From an uncultured Aquimarina sp. (GTDB lineage Bacteria; Bacteroidota; Bacteroidia; Flavobacteriales; Flavobacteriaceae), in assembly GCA_947500505.1 (NCBI GenBank), contig CANMSL010000001.1, positions 62,001 through 126,000 of the forward strand: a stretch of DNA of 64,000 bases. The letters run 5' to 3'. Position numbers and translations under genes: made by a program. Within the stretch, counting starts at the first letter, position 1. Every line of letters begins with the position of its first letter. The notes beneath the pieces were generated by a model that ran no database searches, was not told the DNA's origin, and was given only the letters and a program-made list of their open reading frames with translations. Below are positions 61,756 through 64,000 of the stretch, piece by piece.

Positions 61756-62664
61756 TTACCGTATAATTCTATCCAGTATCATACCAACATCAATTAGCAT
61801 GATACTAAATACCCCAGAAACTATAATTAATTTTAGGGTATTATGTAGCCAGATATAATGCACTCTGCTTCCTGACCTCCATAAGGCAAAGAGAAATAAT
61901 AATAATAATCCCAGACACACATAAAAATAAAGATACATATGGCCGACCTCGTATGTTGTTAATAACAGATAAATAGGAATACAGGAAGAGATAACAAGCA
62001 AACTAATTATTTTTTTAGAAGCACTTTCTCCATAAAGGATAGGAATGGTCTTATAATTCTGTGCCACGTCACCTCTCAGGTTTCCAAGATCTTTTACCAT
62101 TTCTCTCATCACCAGAATTAAGAATAAAAAAGTTGCGTGAACAAATATAACCTCATCAAAATTTTTGTAATAGATAAATACTGCAAAAAATGGTGTAATT
62201 GATAAGGTGGAAGCGACAAAATTACCTACAAAAGGAATCCTTTTCAGTTTATGAGAATAAAACCATATCCCAAAAACATATAAGGAAAAAAACAACACGG
62301 CTCTAAAGGACACATAGCTGGCCAATATAACGGAAAGAAAATTAAGTACAAAATACCCTGTTAATTTGGTACGCTGACTTACCAGGCGATCCAGCATGGT
62401 TTTTTGAGGTCTGTTTATTAAATCTTTTTCCCGATCGTAAAAGTTATTGATAATATATCCGGCTGCAATTACACCAGCAGATGCTAAAACTATGACAAAT
62501 AAATTTGTATCAAATAGTACTTTTTTTAAAGGAATATGTGGAGCTAATATAAATATAGAAGTAAGGTATTGTGCCAGAACAATTACTAGGATATTGTAAC
62601 CTCGCACTATAGAAAATAGACTCAATAATTTAAGAAGAATGAGTTTATTTTTTCTGGAAAACAT
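61756..62664 (-). CDS. UbiA family prenyltransferase (geranylgeranylglycerol-phosphate-transferase-like)
   Basis: 302 residues, about eight membrane helices. Both Asp-rich UbiA motifs are present: NNFYDREKDLINRPQK (about 67-82) and REMVKDLGNLRGDVAQNYKTIP (second site). The family moves polyprenyl groups to aromatic or glycerol-phosphate acceptors. In flavobacteria the copy next to mevalonate genes is usually annotated as geranylgeranylglycerol-phosphate geranylgeranyltransferase; the acceptor is not proven. It follows mevalonate kinase by 16 bp. Confidence 0.87.
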   Translation of the reverse strand: MFSRKNKLILLKLLSLFSIVRGYNILVIVLAQYLTSIFILAPHIPLKKVLFDTNLFVIVLASAGVIAAGYIINNFYDREKDLINRPQKTMLDRLVSQRTKLTGYFVLNFLSVILASYVSFRAVLFFSLYVFGIWFYSHKLKRIPFVGNFVASTLSITPFFAVFIYYKNFDEVIFVHATFLFLILVMREMVKDLGNLRGDVAQNYKTIPILYGESASKKIISLLVISSCIPIYLLLTTYEVGHMYLYFYVCLGLLLLFLFALWRSGSRVHYIWLHNTLKLIIVSGVFSIMLIDVGMILDRIIR

Positions 62665-62680
62665 CCTGATAAATTACGCG

Positions 62681-63616
62681 TTAAAAGTTATAAACCACTT
62701 CTAATTTATAATCTTTAAGCGATGTTTGAGCCTTTTCCAGATCCTGAGTAAATCCTAAAATATATCCTCCGCCACCGGATCCACACAACTTAAGGTAATA
62801 ATCATTAGTATCGATTCCATTTTTCCAAAGTTTATGAAATTGCTGCGGAATCATTGGTTTGAAATTATCCAAGACAACATTAGACAGTTGTTTGATATTA
62901 GAAAACAAGGATTTTATATCTCCTTTTAGGAAGTCGTCCACACAAGCGTCAGTATGTTTTACAAATTGATTTTTAAGCATCGTTCGGAACCCTTCTTGTT
63001 TCATGTTTTCCATAAAGATACTGACCATTGGCGCAGTCTCTCCTACGATCCCACTATCCAATAAAAACACAGCTCCTTTCTTATTATCAACGCTCTGTGA
63101 AGGAATACCGGCAGGCTCTATATTATCTTTCGAATTAATAAGGATAGGAAGGCTCAAATAACTGTTTAAAGGATCTAAACCAGAACTACTGCCGTGGAAA
63201 AATGATTCCATCAGCCCGAAAATCTCTTTTAATTTCAATAATTTATCTCGTGTAAGGTTTTCTAAAACTGTAATTTTATCCTCTGCATATTTGTCATAAA
63301 TAGCGGCAACTAATGCACCGCTACTACCAACACCATATCCCTGAGGAATACTACTATCAAAATACATCCCGGCAGCTACATCATTCTTCAACCGTAACAT
63401 CTCAAATTTTACAACACCCTTATCCTGAATTTTTTCCAGATAGTTAGTAAAATCACCTAAACTCTTATTAGATTTAATAGCTTGTTCATCAGGATTGTCG
63501 GATACCTTTAACGCACCTTTAAAGAAATTATATGGAATTGATAATCCTTTAGAATCTTTAATAATCCCATATTCTCCAAACAAAAGTATTTTCGAGTAAA
63601 AAAGTGGTCCCTTCAT
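62681..63616 (-). CDS. mvk: Mevalonate kinase-like GHMP kinase
   Basis: 311 residues. GHMP motif 1 as YSKILLFGEYGIIKDSKGLSIPY, motif 2 as SSIPQGYGVGSSGALVAAIYD (ATP-binding P-x-G-x-G-x-G-S-S), and motif 3 as LKLCGSGGGGYILGF. Mevalonate kinase phosphorylates mevalonate at the 5-hydroxyl group. The diphosphomevalonate decarboxylase gene upstream and the prenyltransferase downstream support this over other GHMP kinases. Confidence 0.85.
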   Translation of the reverse strand: MKGPLFYSKILLFGEYGIIKDSKGLSIPYNFFKGALKVSDNPDEQAIKSNKSLGDFTNYLEKIQDKGVVKFEMLRLKNDVAAGMYFDSSIPQGYGVGSSGALVAAIYDKYAEDKITVLENLTRDKLLKLKEIFGLMESFFHGSSSGLDPLNSYLSLPILINSKDNIEPAGIPSQSVDNKKGAVFLLDSGIVGETAPMVSIFMENMKQEGFRTMLKNQFVKHTDACVDDFLKGDIKSLFSNIKQLSNVVLDNFKPMIPQQFHKLWKNGIDTNDYYLKLCGSGGGGYILGFTQDLEKAQTSLKDYKLEVVYNF

Positions 63617-63663
63617 TAGTTTATTATACTTGTATCTAATTTGTCTAACTAATTAGGATAAAG

Positions 63664-64000
63664 TTACAACAATTTAGCACCTAATCCTATTTTGTCACAA
63701 ATATACTGTCCTTTCTCACAAAATACAACTAACTCACTCTCAATGAAACCTGTAACAGCATCTTTTTCAGAATGCGGATATAACATGTGCACATTTGCTC
63801 CGGCATCGAGTGTAAAACAGACTTTTGATCCCGTTACTTTTCTGTATTCCCAGATCTTATTGATTATTGATAACGTATTGGGTTTCATTAGTATAAAATA
63901 GGGTAGTGATGTCATCATCATAGCGTGTAGAGTTAGTGCCTCACTTTCAACCACCTCAATAAATGCATCTAGATCTCCAGAGATCAAAATATTTTTCAAT
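63664..64000 (-). CDS. mvaD: Diphosphomevalonate decarboxylase, C-terminal part (gene runs off the right edge)
   Basis: About 111 codons are visible, open to the window edge. The C-terminal pattern fits: DLDAFIEVVESEALTLHAMMMTSLPYFILMKPNTLSIINKIWEYR, then VCFTLDAGANVHMLYP, the substrate loop of this family, and a short tail to the stop. The enzyme makes isopentenyl diphosphate from mevalonate diphosphate with ATP. An apparent Met start near 63999 is internal. It heads the minus-strand series with mevalonate kinase and UbiA. Confidence 0.88.
   Translation of the reverse strand, partial: LKNILISGDLDAFIEVVESEALTLHAMMMTSLPYFILMKPNTLSIINKIWEYRKVTGSKVCFTLDAGANVHMLYPHSEKDAVTGFIESELVVFCEKGQYICDKIGLGAKLL

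Overview
The window is AT-rich DNA from a Bacteroidota chromosome, most likely a marine member of the Flavobacteriaceae. The signs are a SusC/SusD pair, promoters of the TAnnTTTG type, Omp85 and LptC genes of flavobacterial form, a mevalonate pathway cluster, and many short Sec or lipoprotein signal peptides ending in SC. One tRNA gene (Phe) is present. No rRNA, CRISPR array, prophage or complete insertion sequence was seen.

Layout. 1-6.7 kb (- strand): housekeeping and envelope genes (PpiD/SurA-like isomerase, CNNM/CorC protein, LptC, a TPR protein, an outer membrane barrel, pantothenate kinase CoaX). 6.9 kb: tRNA-Phe with its own promoter and terminator. 7-9.5 kb: a lipoprotein, Hsp20 and a PAP2 phosphatase. 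9.5-26.5 kb (- strand): one long tight gene series, SusC, SusD, three tandem ~1,100-residue VCBS/ASPIC-UnbV lipoproteins, a vanadium-haloperoxidase-like lipoprotein and a membrane-anchored SRPBCC/GyrI-like protein. 26.8-33.5 kb: GH13 alpha-glucosidase, LacI regulator, secreted GH65 enzyme and a second LacI regulator, with palindromic candidate operators. Together with SusC/SusD this looks like an alpha-glucan or alpha-glucoside utilisation locus. 33.5 kb: the decayed end of a LuxR-type regulator. 33.9-39.1 kb (+): an arsenosugar biosynthesis operon (peroxidase-like protein, ArsS, two DUF2064 proteins, rhodanese, purine nucleoside phosphorylase, ArsM). 39-45 kb: an old yellow enzyme, a DUF547 protein, a MITE with perfect target duplication, the TIGR04283-type glycosyltransferase, and an AraC/oxidoreductase/azoreductase group sharing a repeated 24-bp box. 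45-52.5 kb: Omp85-like protein, GH113-like lipoprotein, outer membrane barrel, DUF547 protein, then an FAD oxidoreductase and a polyferredoxin. 52.6-59 kb: a histidine kinase interrupted by an in-frame stop, and a glycosyltransferase operon. 59-64 kb: a pseudouridine synthase with an altered active site, a nitrilase, a small secreted protein, and UbiA, mevalonate kinase and diphosphomevalonate decarboxylase.

The strongest candidate for an undescribed system is the SusCD / triple VCBS lipoprotein / haloperoxidase series at 9.5-26.5 kb. The next most interesting items are the arsenosugar locus with its own nucleoside phosphorylase, the 141-bp MITE, the nonsense-interrupted kinase and the Asp-to-Glu pseudouridine synthase. 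Functions are read from motifs by eye; no database search was run.
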